From Blattamonas nauphoetae (lineage: Eukaryota > Preaxostyla > Oxymonadida), in assembly GCA_033064195.1 (NCBI GenBank), contig JARBJD010000282.1:1-64000 (forward strand): a stretch of 64,000 nt of DNA, given 5' to 3'. How positions within the stretch are numbered: the stretch's first letter is position 1; every line of letters starts with the position of its first letter. A model generated the notes under the pieces. That model was given only the letters and a program-made list of their open reading frames with translations. It was not told where the DNA came from and ran no database searches. Positions 1 to 11,114 of this stretch are shown here, piece by piece. The position numbers were made by a program, and so were the translations under genes.

Positions 1-571
1 CGCGATCCAAAAATTACAAAAGATCAATCCCCAGCACGGCTGACATTCAAAAAGATTAGCCAACCCTTTTCAAAAGCAAACCGTTGAATCAATCAGTGTA
101 GCGCGCGTGCGGCCCAGGACATTCAAGGGCATCACAGACCTGTTATTGCCTCAAGCTTCCCTACATGCAACTGTAGTAGTCCCTCTAAGAAGTTACATCA
201 CTTACTAAAAGCGACCAACTTATTTAGCAGGTTGAGGTCTCGTTCGTTATCGGAATTAACCAGACAAATCACTCCACCAACTAAGAACGACCATGCACCA
301 CCACCCACGGAATCAAGAAAGAGCTTCAAAATCTGTCAATCCTTCCCGTGTCTGGACCTGGTAAGTTTCCCCGTGTTGAGTCAAATTAAGCCGCAGGCTC
401 CACACCTGGTGGTGCCCTTCCGTCAATTTCTTTAAGTTTCAGACTTGCGACCATACCCCCAGAACCCAGAGATTTTTCTAAAGGTCCTGACGAGGCCATA
501 AAGCCCTCCAATCCCTAGTTGGCATCGTTTATAGTTAAGACTAGGGCGGTTTCTGATCGCCTTCGATCCCT

Positions 572-618
<47 letters not shown>

Positions 619-1300
619 CTTAGTTCGTCTTGCATAAATCCAAGAATTTCACCTCTGACAATGCAATGCATATGCCCCAACTGTCCCTATTAATCATTAC
701 ACTGGCTCCATAAACCAACAAAATGGACTTTATCATCTTCCGAAGAAAACAATAAACAAGTGTCCTATTTTATTATTCCATGCTAATCTGTTCAGTTGCA
801 TAACGCCTGCTTTGAACACTCCAATTTCTTCAAAGTAAAACCTCCGAATCCATAGCCTCACTCAATAAAGCGCAAGACCTGTCTTCGAAAATATCGGAAA
901 AACACTTCCTGCAAGATGAAACACAATGTATCCCATCACACAGAAATCGACGTTTCCTCCAAAATCCAACTACGAGCTTTTAACTGCAGCAATTTTAGTA
1001 TACACTATTAGAGCTGGAATTACCGCGGCTGCTGGCACCAGACTTGCCCTCTAATCGCTGCTCTTGCGGATACTTACACCACAACCATTCAAATTGCTGA
1101 GATAACCCAGCATTTGTATTTTTGTCACTGCTTCCGAATTATGATTTCGATTGAGCAATTTGCGCACCTGCTGCCTTCCTTGAAGTGGTAGCCGTTTCTC
1201 AGGCCCTCCCGGAATCGAACCCTGATTCTCCGTTACCCGTCACCACCACGGTAGGCCTCTATCCTACCGTCAAGTTGATAGGGCAGAAATTTCACTTTAC
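1..1300 (-). rRNA. 18S ribosomal RNA, partial (runs off the left edge)
   Basis: Read on the minus strand this is small-subunit rRNA. Recognisable conserved blocks are the 530-loop segment GTGCCAGCAGCCGCGGTAAT near 1040-1020, the segment around ATTGACGGAAGGGCACCACC near 430-400, and the GCACGCGCGCTACACTGA block near 115-97. The 3' end of the gene lies beyond base 1. At the 5' side the match is clear to about 1295 (TTTCTGCCCTATCAAC); beyond that no standard 18S 5' end is visible. The segment around 1190-1210 lacks a few bases of the universal CCGGAGAGGGAGCCTGAG block that are present in the second copy at 10.8 kb, so this copy may be a decayed rDNA unit. Confidence 0.93.
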
Positions 1301-1608
1301 ATCGGTAAACACGGATGGCAATTAACCTAGTGGCGATCCCCACTATCTACAGCAATACAAACGAAATCGGAAACGAATGGGTTGTTCCTGACAACCCATT
1401 CTGCTTTGACGTTTCAACGCACAAATCACCATTGAAATTTGCTCTTCCATCCTGGTTGTCAAGCACACATACCAGTACACTTACAAAGGAGCCGATCGAT
1501 GGCGTTGAGGGTCGAAGAGAGTCAAGACACTTCATCAGTGTTTGGCACTTCACAAGAAGTGAATCCAAACAGAGCAGACGAAATTCAATGGGTATTTCTA
1601 TTGTTCGG

Positions 1609-1735
1609 TGAAAATCTCGGAGTCAGGTGAAAATCTCAATGTCAGGTGAAAGTCTCGGAATTGAGGTGAAAGTCTCAGAAATGAGGTGAAAATCTCAGAA
1701 ATGAGGTGAAAATATCGGAAATGAGGTGAAAACTG
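1609..1735. repeat. Minisatellite, ~19-bp unit
   Basis: About six imperfect head-to-tail copies of a unit like AGGTGAAAATCTCAGAAATG. Variants differ at two to four positions. The same array, in inverted orientation, lies at about 10331-10466. It has no spacers, so it is not CRISPR-like. Confidence 0.85.
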
Positions 1736-1773
1736 TTTGAAGGTATGATGAATAGGCACTACACTTTTGAAAC

Positions 1774-1843
1774 TAGTGTAGTTTAGTTGGGTAGGACTCT
1801 GTACTTTTACTCCTCGGTCGAGGGTTCGATTCCCTCTGATGTC
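1774..1843 (+). ncRNA. tRNA-like sequence with A and B boxes
   Basis: There is an A-box-like TAGTTTAGTTGGG and a good T arm, GAGGG-TTCGATT-CCCTC, containing a consensus B box. A T-rich run (TTTTTGTTTTT) follows, as in Pol III terminators. The acceptor strands do not pair and the anticodon stem is poor, so no amino acid is assigned. The 5' part instead forms an 8-bp hairpin, ACTACACT/AGTGTAGT (from about 1759). A near-identical copy is at about 10224-10296 on the minus strand. It may be a tRNA pseudogene or a tRNA-derived Pol III element. Confidence 0.5.
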
Positions 1844-1946
1844 ATTTTTGTTTTTGCAAGTATCCACCACACAACTCTTCAGACATTCTTTCATTCGATA
1901 TTTGACTCACTTCGATCCCGTTCATATTTGTGAGGATCGCGAGATC

Positions 1947-2308
1947 TACCCATAATTTTGTTGCTCACGCAAATGTTCTCACCACCGTCTCCAGAAGAGG
2001 ACAAAGTTGATATGGCTCCCTTTCAGTTACTCAGTATTTTGACACAATTGACCTTTTGAACCAATTCATCCACAATCATTCTCAGACAATTGGTGCATCA
2101 TTCCAAAGAACAACCTATCACACTTTAAAGATGCCAGATATCTTTGTTCGAATCACTCCCGGAAAACTTCACAATCATCAGGTGAAAGACCGAATACAGC
2201 AACTCAAGATTTAGGGTGTCAGTGTGTCCTGAAGTGCAGTTATTCCAATCTCACCGAAAAATGGTCTCTTCGTTGGAACAAAATTGACCACAATCATCCA
2301 AAACAACT
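1947..2308. other. Non-coding stretch inside the inverted-repeat spacer
   Basis: No gene, repeat or RNA is recognised between the left repeat arm and the transposase relic. It may hold the 5' end of the Mutator-like element, but no terminal repeat could be matched. Confidence 0.4.
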
Positions 2309-3846
2309 GTGAATACAAAACCAAGGAACAGACTCACTCAGAATGCTGAAGAAGAAGCTGTACGTCTATTCGAAATTGGCATTCCATCAAGCGATGTTCT
2401 AACCTCTCTTCGAAAAGACTATGGGTCCGATGCCCAAATTTCTGACAGATACTCTTCGGTCCTCCTTTCATCGCGCAAAAGATGGGGAGGACAGTTTTAA
2501 CAACATTCAAACCATGATCGAAAATAAGGACTATGGTGTGGATTGTCGACTCGATGAGAATGGTGTCGTTTCATCCTTTATGGTGTATTCAGCAGTTTCT
2601 CTCCAACTCTATACTCAGTTTCCAACAATTCTCCTAATGGATGCTACATATTCTACGAATCGCCACGGATATCATTTGGTGCAGGTAATTGGGAGACACG
2701 CCACTGGCCATTTTTACAGTATGTTACGTCTTCACTCAACAAGAGAGAAGAGACGATTACGACTGGCTTTTCCAGCAACTTCTCTCACGCACGAACGGGC
2801 TTCCGAATACAAAAGTCATCGTTACTGATTCTGCACAAGCAATTATCCAATCTATCAAATCCACAATCCCCATGTGAAACACATGCTATGCACATGGCAC
2901 ATCTTGCGGAACATTGAAGCCCGCATCCGAACAAACTACGGAGAAGTGGACCAAGCGGATAAAGCATTGGACTTCTTTCGGAAACAATGGTCACTTCTCA
3001 ATTCATCAATGGACACATCAGCATTTGAGGAGGCAAAACACAGTTTCTCAAGGCATTTGTCGAAGATGATAGGGATTGGCAAGGTTTTATTGAGTATATG
3101 CAGAGACAATGGTTTCCGCTTTCAGAATATTTCATCAGTTGTTTCGTTGATCGATACCCCATCTAGGCATCAGAACAACGTCGCCTGTGGAGGGAATGCA
3201 TGCCGCTCTCAAGCACCACCTTCCGTCTCGCAACATCCGTCTTGTGGAGACGGTGAAACGAATTCTGACACACGACACAAATCAAAAGGCGGAAATCAGG
3301 AGGATTGTTGAATATCAACGTTCAAATCGATTGAATCAACTTAAACTCTATCCAACTCTTTCCCAGCTATGGGGGAAAGTATCGTTCCTAGGCATCAAAT
3401 CAATTATGGAGCTCTTGTCTCCTTCTCATGCGACAAAACCGTGCACCACCACCACGACGACAACTCTTCTTCTTCCATGCTGTCATATCTTAAATCGGTT
3501 CCAGGCTGACAATTCACCGTTCCCACTTCGGACCATACCGGGTGCATGGCGACTCTATGGCAATGAGGAACCATCTGACCCCTTTTCTGAAGATAGTTGG
3601 GTACGCAGTTTCAATGTTGGTGATCGCTTTCAACTAGTCCGCCAGGCTAAACTACCACCTCTTCAGCGGTCTGCTTCGTCACACATGGGAGCCTCGGAGT
3701 CTCTCCGCTGCTCAGAACCTCTGGCTGAACGAACAATTAAGGCAACGAAAAGGAAGAAACCATCAGGTTCAAAACAACGTGAAAAGAAAACTAAGAAAAA
3801 TGCAGACGTCAAACCGGTAACTCTTATGGATCTCAGCCAGAGCTGA
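2309..3846 (+). pseudogene. Decayed Mutator-like (MULE) transposase
   Basis: Five overlapping open frames on the plus strand together read as a MULE-type DDE transposase. Motifs in order are the first Asp in LLMDATYSTN (about 2635), the second Asp in VIVTDSAQAI (about 2815), the Cys/His motif CTWHILRN (about 2892) and the Glu in EGMHAALKHHL (about 3190). A lysine-rich tail (KATKRKKPSG, KKTKKNA) ends at 3846. Consecutive motifs lie in different reading frames (2309, 2421, 2689, 2874, 3187), so at least four frame changes break the gene and it cannot encode an active enzyme as it stands. It is a plain DNA transposon relic inside the rDNA inverted-repeat spacer. Confidence 0.85.
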
Positions 3847-6209
3847 GATGAACTATGGTAATTGTTAATCATTCGCAGTTTATGGTTTCTTTGAACAGCC
3901 ATTTTCGAATCAGATTGTGTAATGGGACCATGGCAGATGGCGGGCATCACATAATTCACACGGTCTCCATCCACATTTGTTGAAATCCTCTGGACACTAA
4001 TCGCTCTTTTTTTCCAAATGTCTCATTTCTCAGGCTCTCATCAAGGTAAGAACACGAATGCATTCACTCTACAGTGACTGTTTCAATGTGTCGGAACTGC
4101 TCTCTTCACCATCTCCTCAAAAGCGTGTTTATCCCAGTCTGTCGTTGAAGAATCATCAATCTCAGCAAAAAATGTTCTTGTCGCGACGCCATCAGACTCA
4201 GATGACAATGTTTTTCTTTTCTCGCATTGTTCAGTCTAGTTTCCTTCTTCGCCAGTGTCTAAAACAGAATTCCATATGACGGAACCATTCCATTCAACCA
4301 AAAGTGATGGAGATATGTGATCGTCAACTTTGACATTGTCGGCTCTGAACTATCACATCCCACATCCAAAGGTTCAAGGCTAATCCACCAGCCCCTCTTG
4401 ATTAGCTGTTGCCTCATCCCTCAATTGCGTTTCTTCGCAAACGTGATCATTTCTGATTTAATCATGGAAATCAAATGGTGGAAACCGATCTCAGGGCTCT
4501 TCCTTCTCAGCAAAATGTGAGGATGAGATTAACGTAAGCATCATCTCTATGAGCATCCCTCACACACGATCAAGGATCATCCAATCCCTTTTCTCGTCAA
4601 CATCAACACAAATTTTAATTGTATCATCGACATCACCAACCTAATTGATAACTACACAACACAAGAAGTTAGGATCGTTCTAATGTCACGAATAAGGATG
4701 ATGACGATGCGAAGATCAAAACCAGCTGAGATACAATGTGGATGACAGGGACGATTGAACGAGGGAGTCCCCTTATTCTGAATGATCAATCGCAACCAGT
4801 ACCGAGCTGAACTGCGTAGGAGACTCAGAATAAAACTCAAGAAAATGAAGTTTGAATGAAACCGATTCACAGTTAAGACAGACTGAATTGTCCTGCACCA
4901 TCGACGCTTCTTGTTGTCTGGACCTTGCTTGCACAAATTTCCGAACAATATGACCTCATTCATGGGTGTATTAAGTTGTGAACCAAGCGAACATAAAAGT
5001 CGTTCATTCGAGAAATACCACTCCCCTATCCACCTCATTTCACTGTGTTGATTCCTTCAATCGTGTATTTCCTGAAAGTGCTCAAATCACTCCAGATTAC
5101 GTCTGGTTCGAAGGTATTAAATCTGTGCGAGGTGAATGATCCATGTTCATTTCTGGTTTTCCCAATCATTACAGATGGATCATTATCAATGCAAGCCGTG
5201 AGATAATGATAGTATCATCATGTTCAGCGATGAACGTGGAATCGAGGCTGCCCCAAGAGGAGAAAGGCAAGAATGAATGACGAATCGTGGCAGTTGAGAG
5301 AGGTTAGAATATTAAGATAGCATAAAGGCACGAAATTACAGCCTGAATTAAAGTCGGGAACTGTTCGAGTCGGAATAGTCGTCAACAAACTCACTTGCAT
5401 CATTCTTTTATGTTCGTGTGGATGTCCTTTCGACTCTCTAAACCCTTCGTGAGCACAACAATCTCGCTAGCCTGGCAGAGAAACACATATTGCATGGCGT
5501 TCAGACGCTGTAGGTCAACGAGGCGTACAGTATTCTGAGGAATGACCGACGAGTGGTTAGAGATGGAGAATGTGACCGAGTTAAGAAAAACAAAGAAAAA
5601 ACAACACAATCATTCGAACACACTTCATTCATGGTGAGTGATCCTTTCCAACACCAATCGCTCCAACTGTCGATGCAGGTGCTTCTTCGTCCTGTTCAAT
5701 CCAGCTCTGTCATTCTTTGAGTGAGGAGCATGTCCAGCGAGGAAACACCTCCACCAACACAAAAGCGCTTCTTGCTGTTCTGCCGATGCTAGGCAGCATT
5801 CAACTCGGTGGTGGAATCTGAAAGAATACTGGGGCGGTGAGGGTGTTGAATCGGTGGGGCGCTTGCTTGTTAGTGAAGATTCCGATGTGAGAATGATGAC
5901 CTTTCTGGAGTGCTGTTTGATGTCTTTTTTCGTGTTGATCATCTTCTAATCGATTTCTGTCGTCTCAGTTTGATTTATGGATTCGAAAGAGGAGATAGTC
6001 ATTCAGGCGCATACTGTGACGACGTCTTGGTGCTTGAGAGACAAAAACTATCCAATTCGAGAGTCAAGTTGGTTCATTTTTGTGGGGTGATCGCAAATTG
6101 ATTAGTCACCCGAAGAACGTTCCTGTTGAAATGGCGAGTGTGATCGAAATTCACGCTGGATTTCTGTTTCTGATTTTCCTTTTATTGATGAATCATACTC
6201 TCATCTTTG
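3847..6209. other. 2.4 kb without a recognisable gene
   Basis: Only short open frames are present, none longer than about 130 codons. A minus-strand frame at 4652-5038 reads as plausible protein around VILFGNLCKQGPDNKK but matches nothing I know, and its ends look like non-coding sequence. Another minus frame at 5625-5942 is likewise unrecognised. This looks like decayed sequence. Confidence 0.4.
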
Positions 6210-7294
6210 TGCAGATTCATTCGTGATAACAATTCGCTCTGGAGGCTTCGGAAGTGTTGTGAGACTGAAGAAGGTCATCCCGAATAACATCTCAAAAGCG
6301 ATTGTGATGGAGCATAGGAGAGAGAGTCACTTGCAGATATTGTGCGTGATCACACATCCCGTGGATTTCCTGTGGCTCGCGAAGTTTGTTTTTGAAATGT
6401 TGTTTTCTCGTTGATCGTTGTTGATTTTGTTGTTCTTTGGGTTGGCTGTTGTTCAGGGGTTGATTATTGTTGTGTCTGTGTCTCTTCTGTTCTTAGGCTG
6501 TTTACGAAGTGATGGTGGATGTGTTGTCAGCTCTGAATGCAATGCATCACCACGAAAGTGGAGCGACGGCTGATGGCGATGTGAAGATGGAGAACATTCT
6601 GACTTTCTGTGGTGGCCACTTCAAACTGTGTTTGTCTTTCTCTCCAAATTTGTCCTACTATTCTTGTTAATTTTCAATGTCCGTGCAGAATAACACCAAC
6701 AGCACGAGACTGAAGAACACATGGAAGATAATGATGAGAATGGAGACTCTCCTCTCTGGTTTGTTTTTTCTCATTCTTAACGCCCTTAGCATCACTTTGT
6801 GCGTGCTGTGGAGGTGGTCCGTGTGGTTTTGGAGGATATGGATCACCGTGTGGAAGCTGTGGAGGCTGCGGAGGTTGCGGTGGATACGGTTTCTCACCAG
6901 CGTTTGGTGGATACTCCACACCATGTGGCTTCTACTGAAACAACGGTTATGGAGGAGGCTACGGTGGAAACAATGGATATAGGATGAATTCTGGGAACGG
7001 ATACTACAACTGCGGGGACAATCTTGATTTGGGAATTATGACGGCGGAGGGCAGTTGGAGGTGGAAGCAGCGGTGGACAGTTCACCCAACAGACATTCGG
7101 AAGCCTCACACAAGGTTCTTATGGAAATCAAGGCTTTGGACAGTCTGGAGGAAGCTTTGGCGCTGAAGGAGGGAACTGTAGATACGGATCGAATGGAGGA
7201 GGTTACAACAATCGTGGAGGATGCAACAATTTTGGAGGGTATGGAAATGGGTTCGGAGGGTATGGTGGGATGACACCTGGCTTTGGTTATTGGT
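6210..7294 (+). pseudogene. Relic of a NAK/AAK1-type kinase with a glycine-rich tail
   Basis: The first piece (6223-6345) has a glycine-loop-like RSGGFGSVVRLKK and then AIVMEHRRE. After an intron-like gap, 6497-6630 reads YEVMVDVLSALNAMHHH followed by GDVKMENIL and GGHFKLC. These resemble the catalytic loop (HRDLKVENIL) and the GHYVLCDFGS stretch of numb-associated kinases. The catalytic Arg-Asp pair of HRD is not recognisable. From about 6880 to 7294 the plus strand encodes Gly/Tyr/Asn-rich repeats (GGYGNGFGGYGG and similar) ending in TPGFGYW and a stop. The pieces lie in different frames with stops between them. It was probably a membrane-trafficking-type kinase gene with a low-complexity C-terminus. 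Family assignment is inference from two short motifs. Confidence 0.45.
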
Positions 7295-7399
7295 AATCTG
7301 GTCATTTTTCAAATCTTCACCTTTCACCCTAGAATTGCTTCCTTAACGAGCTCTTTCAACAAAAATGAAGCATATCAAGCAATTGAATATATAGAAATC

Positions 7400-9970
7400 A
7401 AAAGAGAAATGAGGACTTGTGAAGGAAGATGAAAATCAGGAATGTGGTGGCGATGGCGACTTTGGGAACGTGAGTGGTGTGGTTGTGCATGATACAGAGG
7501 TTCGAGCATGCTGGAAGGGTGTTGTATCAATGGGAGTTTCTGCATGGTCATAGTGAGTACTGGACGTCGATGAATCATCATCAGAATGTTCGTCAGATGA
7601 CGGCTCGTGAATTTGGTTGATGGGTGATTTAACAGGACTTATCGGTGGTAAATGAACAACATTTGTTGAATGAGGAGATATTGTGCGTGAATCGCGGTTG
7701 ATAAGAAGGTTTAGGTGATTGAGACTGAAGGAGTACTTTGCAAGTCTATCTGCTGTCATCCCATATGATGTGGATGAGGGTGCTGAAGGAAACAAGAAAA
7801 TGATGAAGAATTAGATTAACACTTGATCAAAGCATACCAACGACAAGTTTTCGCTGTTCCATTCGAGACAATGATAAGTCTCTCCGTTGTTCATTCTGAA
7901 TCCGAACTTGTTCATTTATTGCATGTGCTTCTCTTTCCCTTCAGTCAATTTCTCTGGTCTGGCTGTCTTTTGCTGTGGGGAGAGACTGCATCAGAAGAGC
8001 GTGCTAAAACGCATCAAAATTGGCGTCTGCCGAATTGTGTGCCTTTCTGTCCCGAGAATATTGCGTGGGAGTATCCCAATGTTCGCTATCTTCATCATTC
8101 CTCCTTCTTTGTGTTTCTTTTCGCTCTTCTCGTGTCTTCGTCTTGATTTGTGATGGGTTGGAGAATGATGGTTTCGTGTTGACCGTTTGGCCGAATTTCG
8201 ATGCGAATGAGAATGATGTGATTCATTAGTCTTGACGATATCATCTCGCTGAGTATTCTGTGGGTGAACTGGGGAGAGATCACTTGGGACGGGTTTGACA
8301 ATGGTATATCGTTTTTCCTTCCATGTTCTTCCACAACCAATGAGAGAAGTTCGGTAACTGACGGTTTGTTGGTCTCTTGGGATTGTCGAGGTGCAGTGGT
8401 GAACGATGAAATGAGCGAATCCAAATGTGTCGATATTGCCATCAAATTCATTGTTGTCGGGTCGCGATATACATCCTCAGATTGTTGAAGACTCTTCCTT
8501 GTCTGACGTCCATGGGCTGTGCTATTTGGAGATGACGCAGCTGACGATGTCGACTGTTCCGCCGACCAGGTCAACGAGCGAGACGAACGACGACACAAAT
8601 TCGGAGCGGATGATTTGGATGCCTTCAATGAATCGCTCTGAGTCAGTGGCTGAGTTGTTCACGTTGAAGATATCTGAGATGTCTTGGAACCTCTCGTCGA
8701 TGACGATCGACGCGAGAGGGGTTGAGTCTCTGTCAAAGGCGAAGATTGTGCTCAACATCAGTCCCAAGGAGAAGATAGTGACGTCTTTGAACGTTCTGTC
8801 GACAAAGATGGTGCTGGCTGAATGTGAGTGAGAGTGAGGAGATCAGATCAGTGTCGATGGTGTTCACGCGGAGATGGAGGATGTTCATCGTACCTGAGAA
8901 TGGCGATGCGGTGTATGTGATCTTTGAGAGGGAGACATTTGTCGTCTTCTCTCTTCTCTGTCACGTCGAACACAAAAATGTGGTGTTGTTCTGGTTGAGT
9001 TGCTATGTACTGGTCACAAATGCGAATGGTGTGATATTGATAAGGAAGATGCTGACTGCATCCATTTGCGAGATGATGGTGTCAGTTATGTCAATGCTTC
9101 CTCCAGTAATCGAGACGCTCTCTCTTCCGTATGAGAATGTCACGTCGGTCACCAATCCTGAAACGTGATTGATATTTACATTCAAACGCGGTGTGTTCGC
9201 GTCTACAGCTTCCTGTTCCGCTGCATGGCCACTTTCTGGGTGTCCTTTGTAAAGACAGTGTCGGACATGATTTTGTGGTCTCCATTTGTCAGGTCAGCGT
9301 TGTCTTTGATGCATTCCAGTCTCATCAATCGCAGGAACATGTCTTCTTTGGGTTCTGTCGACGTTGTCCGAATATGACGTCGATTGACAACCGAAATAAT
9401 GGAAAGGCAGAACATCATGATCACCTCCTCCCCGCTCAACAGGTCCGTCTTAGACGATCCCCCGCAATTCATTATATCCAGCCCTGTGTCCTCGTTGACG
9501 AGAATCCAGATAGTCTGAATAATCGTGGTCATCGTACCCTGAACGACATATAAATAGAAAGGGGACACTTCAAAAAGGTCGTAGCCAACACTTGATGATC
9601 GCCTCCAGATCCGTGCCCGTCAGGTAGAGATTGCAGCGAGGGATGGCCGAGTCGTCGTTGAAGCAGTCGGTGGACGCGAGACATTCAAGCTGCCCAAGAA
9701 GGTTGATCAAGATGACCAGTCCTTTCTAAGATACTCCGTCAATCACATTTTTGTGATGAAAGGTGTTTTGTTGAATATTGTGAGAGGGCGGGGTCTCGTG
9801 GGAACAGATGAGAGAGGAGGATGTGGTGTGACGGTACAACGTTTGAACAATGGAGTCCTGAATGAAAATGAAGAGAAAATGCCATGAATAGAGAGTGAGG
9901 GGATCGTATCATCATCATGGTCTCGCATTTTGGAATAATCTGGATTGGATCGAAGGACAGATAACATTGG
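7400..9970 (-). pseudogene. Decayed beta-helix (pectin-lyase-like) surface protein
   Basis: Several minus-strand frames (9743-9967, 9203-9568, 9003-9185, 8522-8767, 8095-8628, 7436-7795) follow one another in order. Two contain repeats of the style seen in parallel beta-helix proteins: VSITGGSIDITDTIISQMD and LVGGTVDIVSCVIS. The first large piece has VNEDTGLDIMNCGGSS, like the Cys-Gly stretch near the N-terminus of large beta-helix surface proteins in oxymonads. The last pieces are Ser/Thr-rich, with an acidic DEHSDDDSSTSS stretch. Frames change repeatedly with no clean splice sites between them, so I read it as a decayed gene. Family call is inference. Confidence 0.4.
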
Positions 9971-10116
9971 AGAGTTTGTCGTCGTCGTTGGACATGGTAC
10001 TCAACATGAAAAATTGTGATCAGATCGGAAGACAGTCATTGAATTTAGGTACAATTCTGTTCGGAGTGGGTCGAGTGAAATAAGAATTGAGAGTAAAAAT
10101 GGAACTGATCTGTGTT

Positions 10117-11114
10117 GATCTCGCGATCCTCACAAATATGAACGGGATCGAGGAAGTGAGTCAAATATCGAATGAAAGAATGTCTGAAGAGTTGTGTGGT
10201 GGATACTTGCAAAAAACAAAAAAATGACATCAGAGGGAATCGAACCCTCGACCGAGGAGTAAAAGTACAGAGTCCTACCCAACTAAACTACACTAGTTTC
10301 AAAAAGTGTAGTGCCTATTCATCATATACCTTCAAACATTTTCACCTCATTTCCGATATTTTCACCTCATTTCTGAGATTTTCACCTCATTTCTGAGACT
10401 TTCACCTCAATTCCGAGACTTTCACCTGACATTGAGATTTTCACCTGACTCCGAGATTTTCACCGAACAATAGAAATACCCATTGAATTTCGTCTGCTCT
10501 GTTTGGATTCACTTCTTGTGAAGTGCCAAACACTGATGAGGGGAGAGTGTCTTGACTCTCTTCGACCCTCAACGCCATCGATCGGCTCCTTTGTAAGTGT
10601 ACTGGTATGTGTACTTGACAACCAGGATGGAAGAGCAAATTTCAATGGTGATTTGTGCGTTGAAACGTCAAAGCAGGAATGGGTTGTCAGGAACAACCCA
10701 TTCGTTTCCGATTTCGTTTGTATTGCTGTAGATAGTGGGGGATCGCCACTAGGTTAATTTGCCATCCGTGTTTACCGATGTAAAAGTGAAATTTCTGCCC
10801 TATCAACTTGACGGTAGGATAGAGGCCTACCGTGGTGGTGACGGGTAACGGAGAATCAGGGTTCGATTCCGGAGAGGGAGCCTGAGAAACGGCTACCACT
10901 TCCAAGGAAGGCAGCAGGTGCGCAAATTGCTCAATCGAAATCATAATTCGGAAGCAGTGACAAAAAATACAAATGCTGGGTTATCTCAGCAATTTGAATG
11001 GTTGTGGTGTAAGTATCCGCAAGAGCAGCGATTAGAGGGCAAGTCTGGTGCCAGCAGCCGCGGTAATTCCAGCTCTAATAGTGTATACTAAAATTGCTGC
11101 AGTTAAAAAGCTCG
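10117..11114 (+). repeat. Right arm of the ~1-kb inverted repeat
   Basis: This is the reverse complement of 973-1946 with scattered indels. It contains the tRNA-like element (about 10224-10296, minus strand), the 19-bp minisatellite (about 10331-10466) and an 18S segment. The 18S homology stops abruptly at 11114, after AAAAAGCTCG, where unrelated sequence begins. Confidence 0.9.
10785..11114 (+). rRNA. 18S rRNA fragment (truncated pseudogene)
   Basis: Plus-strand 18S sequence runs from TTTCTGCCCTATCAAC through CCGGAGAGGGAGCCTGAG and the 530 loop (GTGCCAGCAGCCGCGGTAAT) to AGCTCTAATAGTGTATAC, then breaks off at 11114. The rest of the gene is absent here. At two conserved places it keeps canonical bases that are missing in the longer copy at the left edge. 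It cannot give a complete rRNA. Confidence 0.85.

Larger units (their letters stand above)
973..1946 (-). repeat. Left arm of a ~1-kb inverted repeat (18S 5' part, minisatellite, tRNA-like)
   Basis: This block is nearly the reverse complement of 10117-11114. The shared stretch begins inside 18S at GCTGCAGTTAAAAGCTCG on the minus strand and ends at GAGGATCGCGAGATC near 1946, where the flanks diverge. The arms differ by scattered indels, including three bases within the conserved 18S part. The arms are about 8.2 kb apart. Confidence 0.9.

Noticed and set aside
1609-1735. CRISPR-like array
   Set aside because: Repeats are directly adjacent, imperfect and without spacers; the locus is eukaryotic rDNA flank.
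1774-1843. tRNA with a specific amino acid (Lys, Gln or Tyr)
   Set aside because: No acceptor pairing and no stable anticodon stem; any anticodon choice would be a guess.
4652-5038. 128-codon minus-strand frame as a gene
   Set aside because: No family, no ATG at a sensible place and a C-terminal half that reads like random sequence.
973-11114. Long terminal repeats of a retroelement
   Set aside because: The copies are inverted, not direct, and contain 18S sequence; no reverse transcriptase is recognised between them.
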